From contig NZ_CAMVPU010000024.1 in the NCBI RefSeq assembly GCF_947169445.1, positions 1 through 60,061 on the forward strand: a stretch of 60,061 bases of DNA, read 5' to 3'. The notes beneath the pieces are model-generated. The model was not told the origin of the DNA. It ran no database searches and saw nothing but the letters and a program-made list of their open reading frames with translations. Below, one piece after another: positions 21,756 to 29,633 of the stretch; the stretch's first letter is position 1; every line of letters begins with the position of its first letter. The DNA comes from an uncultured Butyrivibrio sp. (lineage in GTDB: Bacteria > Bacillota > Clostridia > Lachnospirales > Lachnospiraceae). A program made the translations under genes and the position numbers.

Positions 21756-23576
21756 TTACTTCCTAACCAGCTCATCCAGCCTGAATATTTCAAAATCATC
21801 CCTCTTACCTTTAAGCTTTATGCTGTTTCCAAGGGATGTCACCTTTGCCCTATCTCCCAGCGCATCCACAACCTCCTTGGATATCAAAATTTGCCCACCC
21901 GGTGCATTTGCTTCAAGACGTGCCGCAGTATTTACCGTATCTCCAAGAGCCGTGTAATCCATTCTCTCCCTGGCTCCGATATTTCCAACTACTGCATCAC
22001 CATAATTGATTCCTACGCCAAAAGAAACTGCTCTTCCATACTTTTTAGTAAGCTCTTCTCCAAGTGCCTCAGCTCCCAAAACCATGTCCATAGCAGCGCA
22101 GGCAGCCATATAGACCGGATCCTCCTGCGGCAGAGGAGCATTCCAGAATGCCATGGTGCAGTCACCAACAAACTTATCCAGCGTCCCATGATTATTCATA
22201 ATGCACTCAGTAGTAAGAGCCAGATACTTATTTACAATTTCAACAACCATCTCCGGTTCCATGCTTTCGCTCATTGTGGTAAAGCCTCTTACATCCACAA
22301 AAAGAACCGCAATCCTCTTTCTCTTTCCGCCAAGCTCAAGAGCTGCACTTCCTTTATCAAGTAGTTCCTTCAAAACGCTTCGGTCAACATAATGCCCAAA
22401 GGTATTGATTATCTGCTTTCTTTCTCTATAGGAATGAATGTAATTAACTGCAACGCTCATGACAAACAGGATTGTCACAAATAACGGAATCCATAAGACA
22501 TGTAGTACAACTCCCATGCTTTGATATAAAGCATAAGCAATTATAAAAAAGCTTCCGCAGACTGCCACTTCCGCCAAAACGCAGTAAATAACTCTTCTGT
22601 CGTAAAAGAAAATCGCAGCCAAAAAGCATATCACAAAAAGAATGATCAGCTGCAGCACATCTCCTGCCTCAAAAGGATAGAATCCCTTTCTATAGGCATC
22701 GATAATATTGGCCTGAATCTCAATACCATACATAGGCTCAGACCTGTCCGCCGACGTGTAGTATGAGTCCTGAAGCCCTACAGTATATGTCCCTATGAGA
22801 ACCATCTTCCCAGAGAAAAACTCCGGCGAAACCCTGCCATAATACAGATCAGCTACGGAAATATAATCATAATAGTTCCCATTTTCCGCAGTATACGGAA
22901 TATACCAAAAGCCATTTTCAGACGCCGGCTCCGGATTAACTTCAATATTTTTTTCAAGACAATATTTTTCATAAACCATCCTGGAAAAAGAGCTTATTCT
23001 GTTTCCTTCCAGATCATTCACACTAATAAGCGCATGCCTGATAACGCCGTCTTTATCAGGCATTACATTTATATGCCCGCACTGCGCATTTTCCAAAAGA
23101 GCTTCATAAGGCTCATCAAACGCCGTCACAGCCCTGTCATCCATGTAAAAAGAACTGCCATCCACCACAAGTGTACTGTTATAGGTAGCTGTACAGGCAA
23201 CAACCACATTTCCTGCCTCTGCTGCCCTTGCAAGATATTCATCAGAAGCCTCTGACGCTCCGCTGCCGGAATAGATAACATCTACACCTATGACTGCCGG
23301 CTTTTTTTCTATGCTATTTAAGTACATTATCACATCGGCTATAATGCTGCGGTCCCAGGGAAGCGGCCCCAGCTCATCAAGAGCTGTTTCATCTATTCCT
23401 ATGACCACAATCTGCCCATCCGCGGCTCCGGTGGACTGATAGAGCGCATCAGAAACATATCCATCGGGAACATACAAAAGCCCCTTTGCACAGATTATGG
23501 TAAAAATTGCCGATAAACAAAACGCGCTTACGATCTTAAGCGCCAATTTAGCTCTTTTACCCATGCCAAGTCTCAC
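21756..23576 (-). CDS. CHASE2-domain class III adenylate/guanylate cyclase
   Basis: A 606-residue membrane sensor-cyclase. One N-terminal span (about 13-33) leads to an extracytoplasmic CHASE2 domain (about 35-300; VVIGIDETALDELGPLPWDR, GVDVIYSG). Three membrane spans follow (about 305-380), then a cytoplasmic class III cyclase (about 425-600). The metal-binding Asp residues are in VLFVDVRGFTTMSE and VGDCTMAFWNAP, and YTALGDTVNTAARLE carries the transition-state region. cAMP versus cGMP cannot be settled by eye. The start is GTG at 23,576 overlapping the previous stop, or ATG four codons later. Its product probably acts through the cyclic-nucleotide-binding protein next door. Confidence 0.9.
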   Translation of the reverse strand: MRLGMGKRAKLALKIVSAFCLSAIFTIICAKGLLYVPDGYVSDALYQSTGAADGQIVVIGIDETALDELGPLPWDRSIIADVIMYLNSIEKKPAVIGVDVIYSGSGASEASDEYLARAAEAGNVVVACTATYNSTLVVDGSSFYMDDRAVTAFDEPYEALLENAQCGHINVMPDKDGVIRHALISVNDLEGNRISSFSRMVYEKYCLEKNIEVNPEPASENGFWYIPYTAENGNYYDYISVADLYYGRVSPEFFSGKMVLIGTYTVGLQDSYYTSADRSEPMYGIEIQANIIDAYRKGFYPFEAGDVLQLIILFVICFLAAIFFYDRRVIYCVLAEVAVCGSFFIIAYALYQSMGVVLHVLWIPLFVTILFVMSVAVNYIHSYRERKQIINTFGHYVDRSVLKELLDKGSAALELGGKRKRIAVLFVDVRGFTTMSESMEPEMVVEIVNKYLALTTECIMNNHGTLDKFVGDCTMAFWNAPLPQEDPVYMAACAAMDMVLGAEALGEELTKKYGRAVSFGVGINYGDAVVGNIGARERMDYTALGDTVNTAARLEANAPGGQILISKEVVDALGDRAKVTSLGNSIKLKGKRDDFEIFRLDELVRK

Positions 23577-24238
23577 TTATTATTTCTATGCATGTAATCC
23601 ACTGCAAACCATAAAGCAATCAGAGCCACTGCTCCTAATACGAAAACATGCTGAATACTTATGTTAAAGCCCTTCTGCGACTTGTCTATCTTGCTTTCAT
23701 AGCTATCCTGATAAAGAAGCACACCGTCGCCGATAACATCCGTTTCTATCGTAAGAACATCTGCATCAGGAGACGCATCAGTAAAAAGAATATCTTCTCC
23801 CATGTTGTGAGTTAAAAAGAAATAATCCCTGTCTTCCTTCACAAGATAAAGCGGGATATCCATCTGAATATCAACCTCATCCTGCAAATTTACAACAGGA
23901 ACCATCTGTCCATCATCAAAACTCTTATTTGCTGAAACGCTGATAAAAACACCCTCATGAAGCATTCCAAGTGTTTTTTCGCTTTCACTTACTGCGTCAT
24001 AAAGGTGATTTTTTAGCGCCGCATCGTCAATATCATCAGACATAACAAAAGAAAAGGTGAGATCCGCACTTTCACCCTGACTAATCCGATCCAGTTCCTT
24101 CTGGGTAAAACAGCTCGTCACCACCTCAGAATAATCTCCAAAGCGAAAATCCGGCGCTGCAACTTCCATTTGGCTTGAGGTATCAAGAACAATATTTACT
24201 TTTCCCTCTCCATAAGAAATATGGGTGGCCTGATGCAT
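23573..24238 (-). CDS. hypothetical protein with C-terminal membrane anchor (221 aa)
   Basis: Unrecognised. I start at the ATG at 24,238 (AGGAGT seven bases upstream); the ATG at 24,274 has its purine run directly against it. The first 190 residues are soluble and acidic, with LDTSSQMEVAAP, which loosely resembles the start of a von Willebrand A domain but lacks a clear MIDAS. One span near the end (about 195-213, VFVLGAVALIALWFAVDY) leaves a short basic tail. It overlaps the cyclase gene by 4 bp, so the two are translationally coupled and probably work together. Confidence 0.65.
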   Translation of the reverse strand: MHQATHISYGEGKVNIVLDTSSQMEVAAPDFRFGDYSEVVTSCFTQKELDRISQGESADLTFSFVMSDDIDDAALKNHLYDAVSESEKTLGMLHEGVFISVSANKSFDDGQMVPVVNLQDEVDIQMDIPLYLVKEDRDYFFLTHNMGEDILFTDASPDADVLTIETDVIGDGVLLYQDSYESKIDKSQKGFNISIQHVFVLGAVALIALWFAVDYMHRNNK

Positions 24239-24408
24239 ATAAACACTCCTGTGTTTCAGGTAAAAGAAATCCATTTCTCCATATAAATCTTAACACCAAT
24301 AGAGCATTTATTTATTAACTGTATATTATAATTCTCTAGTATTTTAGTAACGTGTAAAAAGCTCCAACCATAGGCCGGTATGCCATCTTGAATAATAAAT
24401 TAAAGAAG

Positions 24409-24822
24409 TCACTCCACACTGGTACTGCCGTCAGAGTAGGTTATCACCCAATAACCTTTCCCTGTTCCGCAGTCCTCATGATATTCTTTGTCGATAATCT
24501 GAAGCTTCTGTTGTTCTTCGATACTATCTGCATTACCCATCTGCTGCCGTATATCAACACTATCCAAAGCTGTCTCTTCTACTTTTGCTTCATTGTTATT
24601 TGCATCTGTGTACAATTCTTTATCTAACATATTACTAATATTGCTATCTTCAACAGTTACTATACCATCTGCCTTCCCAGAATAAATCTCTTCATTATGC
24701 CCCACTGCTTTCACAAGCATATCCCGATACGAAGGCACAAAGCAAAACAACATTATATTAATAATAAACAGGAAAAAGACTGTTCCCATTACAATAAAGG
24801 TATTTCTCAAAATAGACTTCAT
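24409..24822 (-). CDS. hypothetical single-span membrane protein (137 aa)
   Basis: Unrecognised. The ATG at 24,822 is preceded by GGGAGGC; six more codons upstream are open. One span (about 8-30, FIVMGTVFFLFIINIMLFCFV), then an acidic polar region and a short C-terminal motif (GYWVITYSDGSTS). It lies in the minus-strand operon between the transglutaminase-like genes and the cyclase genes. Confidence 0.6.
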   Translation of the reverse strand: MKSILRNTFIVMGTVFFLFIINIMLFCFVPSYRDMLVKAVGHNEEIYSGKADGIVTVEDSNISNMLDKELYTDANNNEAKVEETALDSVDIRQQMGNADSIEEQQKLQIIDKEYHEDCGTGKGYWVITYSDGSTSVE

Positions 24823-24921
24823 AAGATCAAGCCTCCCCATTTTTGAGATTCGGCATATAAAACGTCATCTTTATTACTTAAGTACATTTGTTAAATTCAT
24901 CTCTCATTTCCAAGCTGCAAC

Positions 24922-25872
24922 TTAGAAATTCACTTCATAAGATGCTTCTTTTTCCAGTGGTCCTGCAGGATATGAGCCATAGGTCTGCTTGTAATAGCCA
25001 CCACCCTTTGCACTTTGCATTTCAGTGTCGTACACGTACCATCTGTTTCCTACTTTCACCTCTGTCCAGGCATGAGGTGTTCTGCCGCCCAGTGATGATT
25101 TCACAGTACCGGTACAGACTCTTGCATCATATCCAAGGCCCTTAGCCACATAGGCAAAAGCAGCTGCATATCCATAGCAATTGCCAGTTCTCGTACTCAA
25201 TGCCTTTGAAGCATACTCTTTTACCCAATCACCGGAAGGTGTCTCGGTACTTCTGGCGTAAAAGATATTAGACGCAATGTAATAAAATGCCGCCTCCAGC
25301 TGCTCCTGCTGCCTCATATCGCCAGTAGAGCTGGCGTTAACAACCGCTCCGGCCAGATTCATGATATTGGAATAAGGTGAGACCAGATTACCGCTAGAAT
25401 CCTTCCACATCACGCCATTATCGGTGTGTACGAAATGTTCTCCCGGAATCTCCCATTCACCAAGGTTACCTGCTGCCTGTCCTTCCACCACCTCGCGGAT
25501 CTGCTGTTTTAAATCTTCCGGAACTCCATGCAGAGCGTTAGCGCCTATACTAACTACAGAATCCGGAATAGTTGCTCCCGAAAGTGCAGGTGGGAAGCAC
25601 AAAAGCTCAGTCATTTTTTTGTCATAAAGGCATCCACTATAAGAAGTGTAAAAGAGATTATTCTGACTCACAGTAATTTCCCTAAGGTTATTTAAGTTTC
25701 TGAAAGCCGTAGAAGAAATCTCGTCCACATCACTACCGATATGTATGGTTGTGATCTTATAATTACTCTTAAAGGTAGTAGCATCTATAGTCTTATATCC
25801 ACTTGCATTTACAGTGATAGGTTGGCTAATCAATATAAGTAAAGCCAGAACCAGTGCTGATATTTTTTTCAT
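24922..25872 (-). CDS. secreted transglutaminase-like protein with LRR_5 segment
   Basis: A 316-residue exported protein. A signal peptide (ALVLALLILISQPITVNA) is followed by a short BspA-type leucine-rich segment (about 30-110; IGSDVDEISSTAFRNLNNLR, TIPDSVVSIGANAL). A transglutaminase-like core follows with candidate Cys in TRTGNCYGYAAAFAYVAKGL, His in RTPHAWTEVKVGNRW and Asp in YVYDTEM. Such proteins act on the cell surface as cysteine proteases or cross-linking enzymes. The ATG at 25,872 follows AAGGGG. It is 60 bp downstream of another transglutaminase-like gene. Confidence 0.85.
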   Translation of the reverse strand: MKKISALVLALLILISQPITVNASGYKTIDATTFKSNYKITTIHIGSDVDEISSTAFRNLNNLREITVSQNNLFYTSYSGCLYDKKMTELLCFPPALSGATIPDSVVSIGANALHGVPEDLKQQIREVVEGQAAGNLGEWEIPGEHFVHTDNGVMWKDSSGNLVSPYSNIMNLAGAVVNASSTGDMRQQEQLEAAFYYIASNIFYARSTETPSGDWVKEYASKALSTRTGNCYGYAAAFAYVAKGLGYDARVCTGTVKSSLGGRTPHAWTEVKVGNRWYVYDTEMQSAKGGGYYKQTYGSYPAGPLEKEASYEVNF

Positions 25873-25932
25873 ATTACCCCTTAATTCTCTTTTCATAACA
25901 AAACACTCTTCATTATACTTATAGATCCACGC

Positions 25933-27141
25933 TTATTTATTTAAGTTCTTATTTTTATCAGGAGCGTTTGGCGATACTGAATACTGTCCATCTACAAGTG
26001 GCGGCCTTGTGGTGATAATATCGCTCTCAAATGAGAAGGAGAAGTAATTCTGGTAATCCTGTTTTTTTCCTCCCTCATTAGGGTGTTTACCATAGCCTGC
26101 CCATCCACCTATCGGATCAGCATAAGCCTCATGATAATCGCACACTATCTGACACCACTGGTCATCCCACTTGTTAGCATTTTTGTGAACCCACTTAAGT
26201 GGACCATAGTTATTACTATTATTTGTCTTATTCCAGTTTTGACAAAGTACATCAAGATAATCAAGAACAAGTCCCAAAGCTCTTGTAGAACCTGCGCAGG
26301 AATACTCACCTCCTATGAATACACCGTAAGCGGTTCTGTATATTTTCCCGCTCGTTGTATATGTTCCGCGATTGCAGTATGCCTGTACAATACCCGTTGC
26401 ATAAGCCACCATCTCAATCTGGGTACCACCTCCAAGAGTACGGACCTGGTTAAAGACATGTTGTGCAATCTGATTTGCAACACTTCTGGCCTGAATCTCC
26501 TGTTCCCTGTTCATTCCGCCGTTACTGTGAACTTCCCCGGGGATAACAGTCATTCCGTTACTCTGGCTGGTAGTATTCTTGGCGTTTGGAACAATATATT
26601 CGTAACTACTGCTGCCATACTCAGTTAAGGTTGAATCGTTATATCCATCCCTTACTATCATCTTGGTAACTACGCGGGCAGGAGTGGTACTGCTTCCAAA
26701 CATAACCCAGTTATCAACAAGAGTCTGAGGATTGGCTCCGCATCCATCTCTGACATCCTTGTAATTCAGGTAGTAATAAAGAGCATTAAAAGTTGTGCTG
26801 GGTATGACCTGACCAGCTTTATAGGTAACACCATTTACTTTTCCTGATACTGTAGGAGTATTCGTGCCATTTCCGTTGGTACCATTCCAGAGAGTTCTGG
26901 CAGTATCCTCAGGAATATAAACATCATCTGTATAGCCTTCTATGGCCTGCTTGATTGATGGCCAGTAGGGTGACTGGTCAATCGGAGTATTAACCAAGCC
27001 GCTGTTCTGGCTAAGAGTGTTATTAGCCGAATTTGTAGCCAGGGTTCTTACTGCATTTCCCGGGAAAAGAAATACAAATAACGCTACGCAAGTACACAAA
27101 ACTCCAGTGAAAAAACTCTTTTCAAATGTCTTCCTTGTCAT
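25933..27141 (-). CDS. secreted transglutaminase-like protein (402 aa)
   Basis: First gene of the operon. The ATG at 27,141 follows GGAGGTG; the longer open frame above it overlaps a terminator hairpin and is not credible. A signal peptide (about 1-35, TGVLCTCVALFVFLFPGNAV) is followed by an Asn/Thr-rich region, a central module (FNALYYYLNYKDVRDGCGAN) of a type seen in clostridial surface proteins, and a degenerate transglutaminase-like part with candidate Cys in GEYSCAGSTRALGLVLDYLD, a WVH near 330 and HEAYADP. The catalytic triad is less certain than in the next gene. Confidence 0.65.
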   Translation of the reverse strand: MTRKTFEKSFFTGVLCTCVALFVFLFPGNAVRTLATNSANNTLSQNSGLVNTPIDQSPYWPSIKQAIEGYTDDVYIPEDTARTLWNGTNGNGTNTPTVSGKVNGVTYKAGQVIPSTTFNALYYYLNYKDVRDGCGANPQTLVDNWVMFGSSTTPARVVTKMIVRDGYNDSTLTEYGSSSYEYIVPNAKNTTSQSNGMTVIPGEVHSNGGMNREQEIQARSVANQIAQHVFNQVRTLGGGTQIEMVAYATGIVQAYCNRGTYTTSGKIYRTAYGVFIGGEYSCAGSTRALGLVLDYLDVLCQNWNKTNNSNNYGPLKWVHKNANKWDDQWCQIVCDYHEAYADPIGGWAGYGKHPNEGGKKQDYQNYFSFSFESDIITTRPPLVDGQYSVSPNAPDKNKNLNK

Positions 27142-27221
27142 GAAAACACCTCCATTATCCAGCTTTATCCAAACAATTAAGATAAGTAAACCCAGAAGCC
27201 ACTCCGGAAAAAGGGCGCAAA

Positions 27222-27260
27222 AATGCCGATAAGATTTCACACATTAATCTTATCGGCATT
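27222..27260 (-). terminator. strong terminator about 80 bp before the operon start
   Basis: On the minus strand, AATGCCGATAAGATT and its exact complement AATCTTATCGGCATT enclose a 9-base loop and are followed by TTTTT. It lies between the candidate leader RNA and the first gene of the operon. Confidence 0.8.
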
Positions 27261-27540
27261 ATAAACTCATTTTTTAACGATAAATCATATATTATTGGAT
27301 AAAATATCCCCCAATATTAATTTTTTGAATTATCATCTACAGGAAATGCAGGTTCATTAGAAATCCCATATAATACATTACTCCGGTTAACCTGTAACAG
27401 ACATCTGTCACCTGATAACCGGAGTATTAATATTGCAGAAACATCACAACCTAAAAGCTCTGCATTATGCCTCGTCTCCCCTAGACTAAAGCCTTTGGCC
27501 GCTCCCCTGACGTTCCCTGAATCTATATTCAACATACTCG
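27222..27540 (-). ncRNA. candidate structured leader RNA (possible riboswitch or small RNA)
   Basis: A promoter-like pair on the minus strand, TTGGAA, 17-bp spacer, TATTAT (around 27,563-27,541), would start an RNA near 27,540 that runs to the terminator at 27,222. Inside, several stems are visible: GCC-AAA-GGC, GTCT-AGGGG-AGAC, GCAGA..TCTGC, and ACTCCGGTTA..TAACCGGAGT enclosing ACAGA-TG-TCTGT. I could not match it to a known riboswitch class from memory. It might equally be a free-standing small RNA or the 3' region of radA. Confidence 0.4.
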
Positions 27541-27636
27541 AATATAATATCAAATTGGAATCAGATTTCCAATCATATCAGGGTATTCTAACAAAATTGA
27601 AACATTGCCTAAAATCCCATTGAACAAAACTTATCC

Positions 27637-29013
27637 TCATACCAGTTTCATAGCATCTGCTACAGAAGACACCCCGATTATTTCAATGTTTTTGCCCACC
27701 TTTTTAAGCTTATCTTCCAATGCCTTGGGAACGATACAGGTCTTAAAGCCAAGCTTTGCTGCCTCCTGCACTCTGCTCTCAGCCATGTTCACTGATCTGA
27801 CCTCTCCCGAAAGTCCAACTTCCCCAAAAGCTACAATATCATCGCTTATTGGTCTGTTCTTAAAACTTGAAATGATAGCAAGACATATACCAAGGTCAAG
27901 AGAAGGCTCAGCTACCTTCATACCACCGGCAAGATTAACATATGCATCGAAATCACCAAGCTGCAAACCGATTCTCTTTTCCAAAACAGCCATAAGAAGA
28001 TTTACTCTGTTGTAATCTGTACCATTAGCCTGTCTTCTTGGAAACCCAAAATTAGTATGGGTAACAAGAGCCTGAACCTCAATAAGTATCGGCCTTGTGC
28101 CTTCCACCGAGCAGGTAACAATTGATCCACTGGCATTTTCCGGTCTTCCATCAAGCATAAACTCCGACGGATTATCTACCTCAACAAGGCCCTTCTCCTG
28201 CATTTCAAAGACGCCAATCTCGTTTGTGGAACCAAATCTGTTCTTTACCGCCCTAAGGATTCTGTAGGAAGCATGTCTGTCACCTTCAAAGTACAAAACA
28301 GTATCAACCATATGCTCAAGGACTCTTGGTCCTGCAACCTGGCCTTCCTTAGTCACATGTCCTACGATAAACACTGAAATGTTCATACTCTTTGCAATAC
28401 GTAAAAGAACTGCCGTTGACTCTCTAACCTGTGAAACACTTCCCGGAGCTGAGGATACCGACTCATTAAACATGGTCTGAATGGAGTCAATTATTATAAC
28501 TTCGGGCTTTGATCTCACAATTGCTTCCTCAATACTAGAAAGATTTGTCTCACATAAGAATTTCAGCGTATCGCTAAAATCACCAATACGATTGGCACGA
28601 AGCTTAATCTGCCTAAGGGATTCCTCACCCGAGATATACAATACCTCTTTTTTATCTCCTGAAAGATTTCCTGCCACCTGCAAAAGAAGTGTGGACTTTC
28701 CAATTCCGGGATCACCACCTACAAGGATGAGTGAGCCTCTGACCAGACCTCCGCCCAGTACCCTGTTAAGTTCCCCGATATGTGTATCTGCCCTGTCCTC
28801 ATCTTTCATTACTATTTCTGACAAGGAAACAGGTTTGGTGTATTCTCCGCTTCCACCGATTCCACCTTGCTGCTTAACCGATTTTGGTGCAGCCTTAACC
28901 GTCTCCTCAACAAATGTATTCCACTGTTTGCAGCCCGGACACTGCCCCATCCACTTGGATGATTCGTAGCCGCAGCTCTGACAAAAGAATACGCTTTTTA
29001 CTTTTGTTGCCAT
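27637..29013 (-). CDS. radA: DNA repair protein RadA
   Basis: RadA/Sms, a RecA-like ATPase that processes recombination intermediates by promoting branch migration. The 458-residue protein has the N-terminal zinc finger (CQSCG..CPGC; Cys11, Cys14, Cys25, Cys28), Walker A GGDPGIGKST (99-108), the family-specific KNRFG motif (258-262) and a C-terminal Lon-protease-like domain (from about 290, TNFGFPRRQANG, VNLAGG, VAFGEVGLSGEVRSV). GGAGGAAG precedes the ATG. Length and motifs are canonical. Confidence 0.97.
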   Translation of the reverse strand: MATKVKSVFFCQSCGYESSKWMGQCPGCKQWNTFVEETVKAAPKSVKQQGGIGGSGEYTKPVSLSEIVMKDEDRADTHIGELNRVLGGGLVRGSLILVGGDPGIGKSTLLLQVAGNLSGDKKEVLYISGEESLRQIKLRANRIGDFSDTLKFLCETNLSSIEEAIVRSKPEVIIIDSIQTMFNESVSSAPGSVSQVRESTAVLLRIAKSMNISVFIVGHVTKEGQVAGPRVLEHMVDTVLYFEGDRHASYRILRAVKNRFGSTNEIGVFEMQEKGLVEVDNPSEFMLDGRPENASGSIVTCSVEGTRPILIEVQALVTHTNFGFPRRQANGTDYNRVNLLMAVLEKRIGLQLGDFDAYVNLAGGMKVAEPSLDLGICLAIISSFKNRPISDDIVAFGEVGLSGEVRSVNMAESRVQEAAKLGFKTCIVPKALEDKLKKVGKNIEIIGVSSVADAMKLV

Positions 29014-29055
29014 ACTTCCTCCCCAAAATAGTTCTAGTGATCACCACTAATAAAT

Positions 29056-29084
29056 GAGGCTTTCTGAACAATTCAGAAAGCCTC
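29056..29084 (-). terminator. terminator-like hairpin between the 136-aa gene and radA
   Basis: Arms GAGGCTTTCTGAA and TTCAGAAAGCCTC with a 3-base loop; the following T content is modest, so termination may be partial. Confidence 0.6.
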
Positions 29085-29102
29085 CAATAATCTTTAAATA
29101 GG

Positions 29103-29513
29103 TTATTTCTCTACTCTTACCTTAGCCTTCCCCTCTGCAGAAAGCTCAACGCTAAGATTCAGCTTTCCTCCCAGGTTCGTGCTCATCTTGCCTACGCTGG
29201 TGCCATTTACAAAGACACTGTACTCTGTGTTCTCCAACAGTCCCAGAGTAATCTGCGCATCGCTTTCTCCCTCAACGTCAAATTCAACTCCGTTATCTGT
29301 TTCCTTAAATCCCAGCACTGCTGTTCCCGGAACTGACTCATATACAAAGTTCTCATTACTCTCAAGCTTTGTAATGTCCTTGAAGGTCTTAACTTTCAAC
29401 ATATCTCCGTTATGCTCGAAGTTCTCCACCTTCTGCTTTTCCGGAAGCTTGTAATTACCAAAGCTAATGCTTCCATCACTCTCAGCGCGAATCAACTGCT
29501 CTACGACAGCCAT
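29103..29513 (-). CDS. conserved Lachnospiraceae protein of unknown function (136 aa)
   Basis: A small beta-rich soluble protein: an N-terminal MAVVEQLIRAESDGSISFG, then KVKTFKDITKLESNE, VYESVPGTAV, and a fibronectin-like C-terminal half (TLGLLENTEYSVFVNGT). I remember similar short proteins in this family being labelled endosialidase without biochemical support. AGGAGGAAA precedes the ATG. It lies between clpC and radA. No enzyme motif is visible. Confidence 0.7.
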   Translation of the reverse strand: MAVVEQLIRAESDGSISFGNYKLPEKQKVENFEHNGDMLKVKTFKDITKLESNENFVYESVPGTAVLGFKETDNGVEFDVEGESDAQITLGLLENTEYSVFVNGTSVGKMSTNLGGKLNLSVELSAEGKAKVRVEK

Positions 29514-29633
29514 AATATTTCCTCCTGAATGCTAAAATAAAACTACTACGTCACCTATTACTGCTTCGCAAATCTGCAACTACATTATAAAGCATAGAGC
29601 ACCTATATAACATTAAATATTTTTAAACTTTTT

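Larger units (their letters stand above)
27142..27636. other. long gene-free stretch between radA and the operon
   Basis: It contains a promoter-like pair (27,563-27,541), a structured segment and a strong terminator hairpin (27,222-27,260), described separately. A 78-codon open frame at 27,317-27,553 overlaps the hairpins and has no ribosome binding site, so I do not call it. Confidence 0.5.

Noticed and set aside
27390..27540. Resemblance to parts of the glmS ribozyme (GACGAGG) and to other riboswitch cores
   Set aside because: Only short words match; the cleavage-site context and the surrounding helices are not there, and glmS is not downstream.
27317..27553. 78-codon open frame on the minus strand
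   Set aside because: It overlaps paired stems of the candidate leader RNA and has no ribosome binding site.
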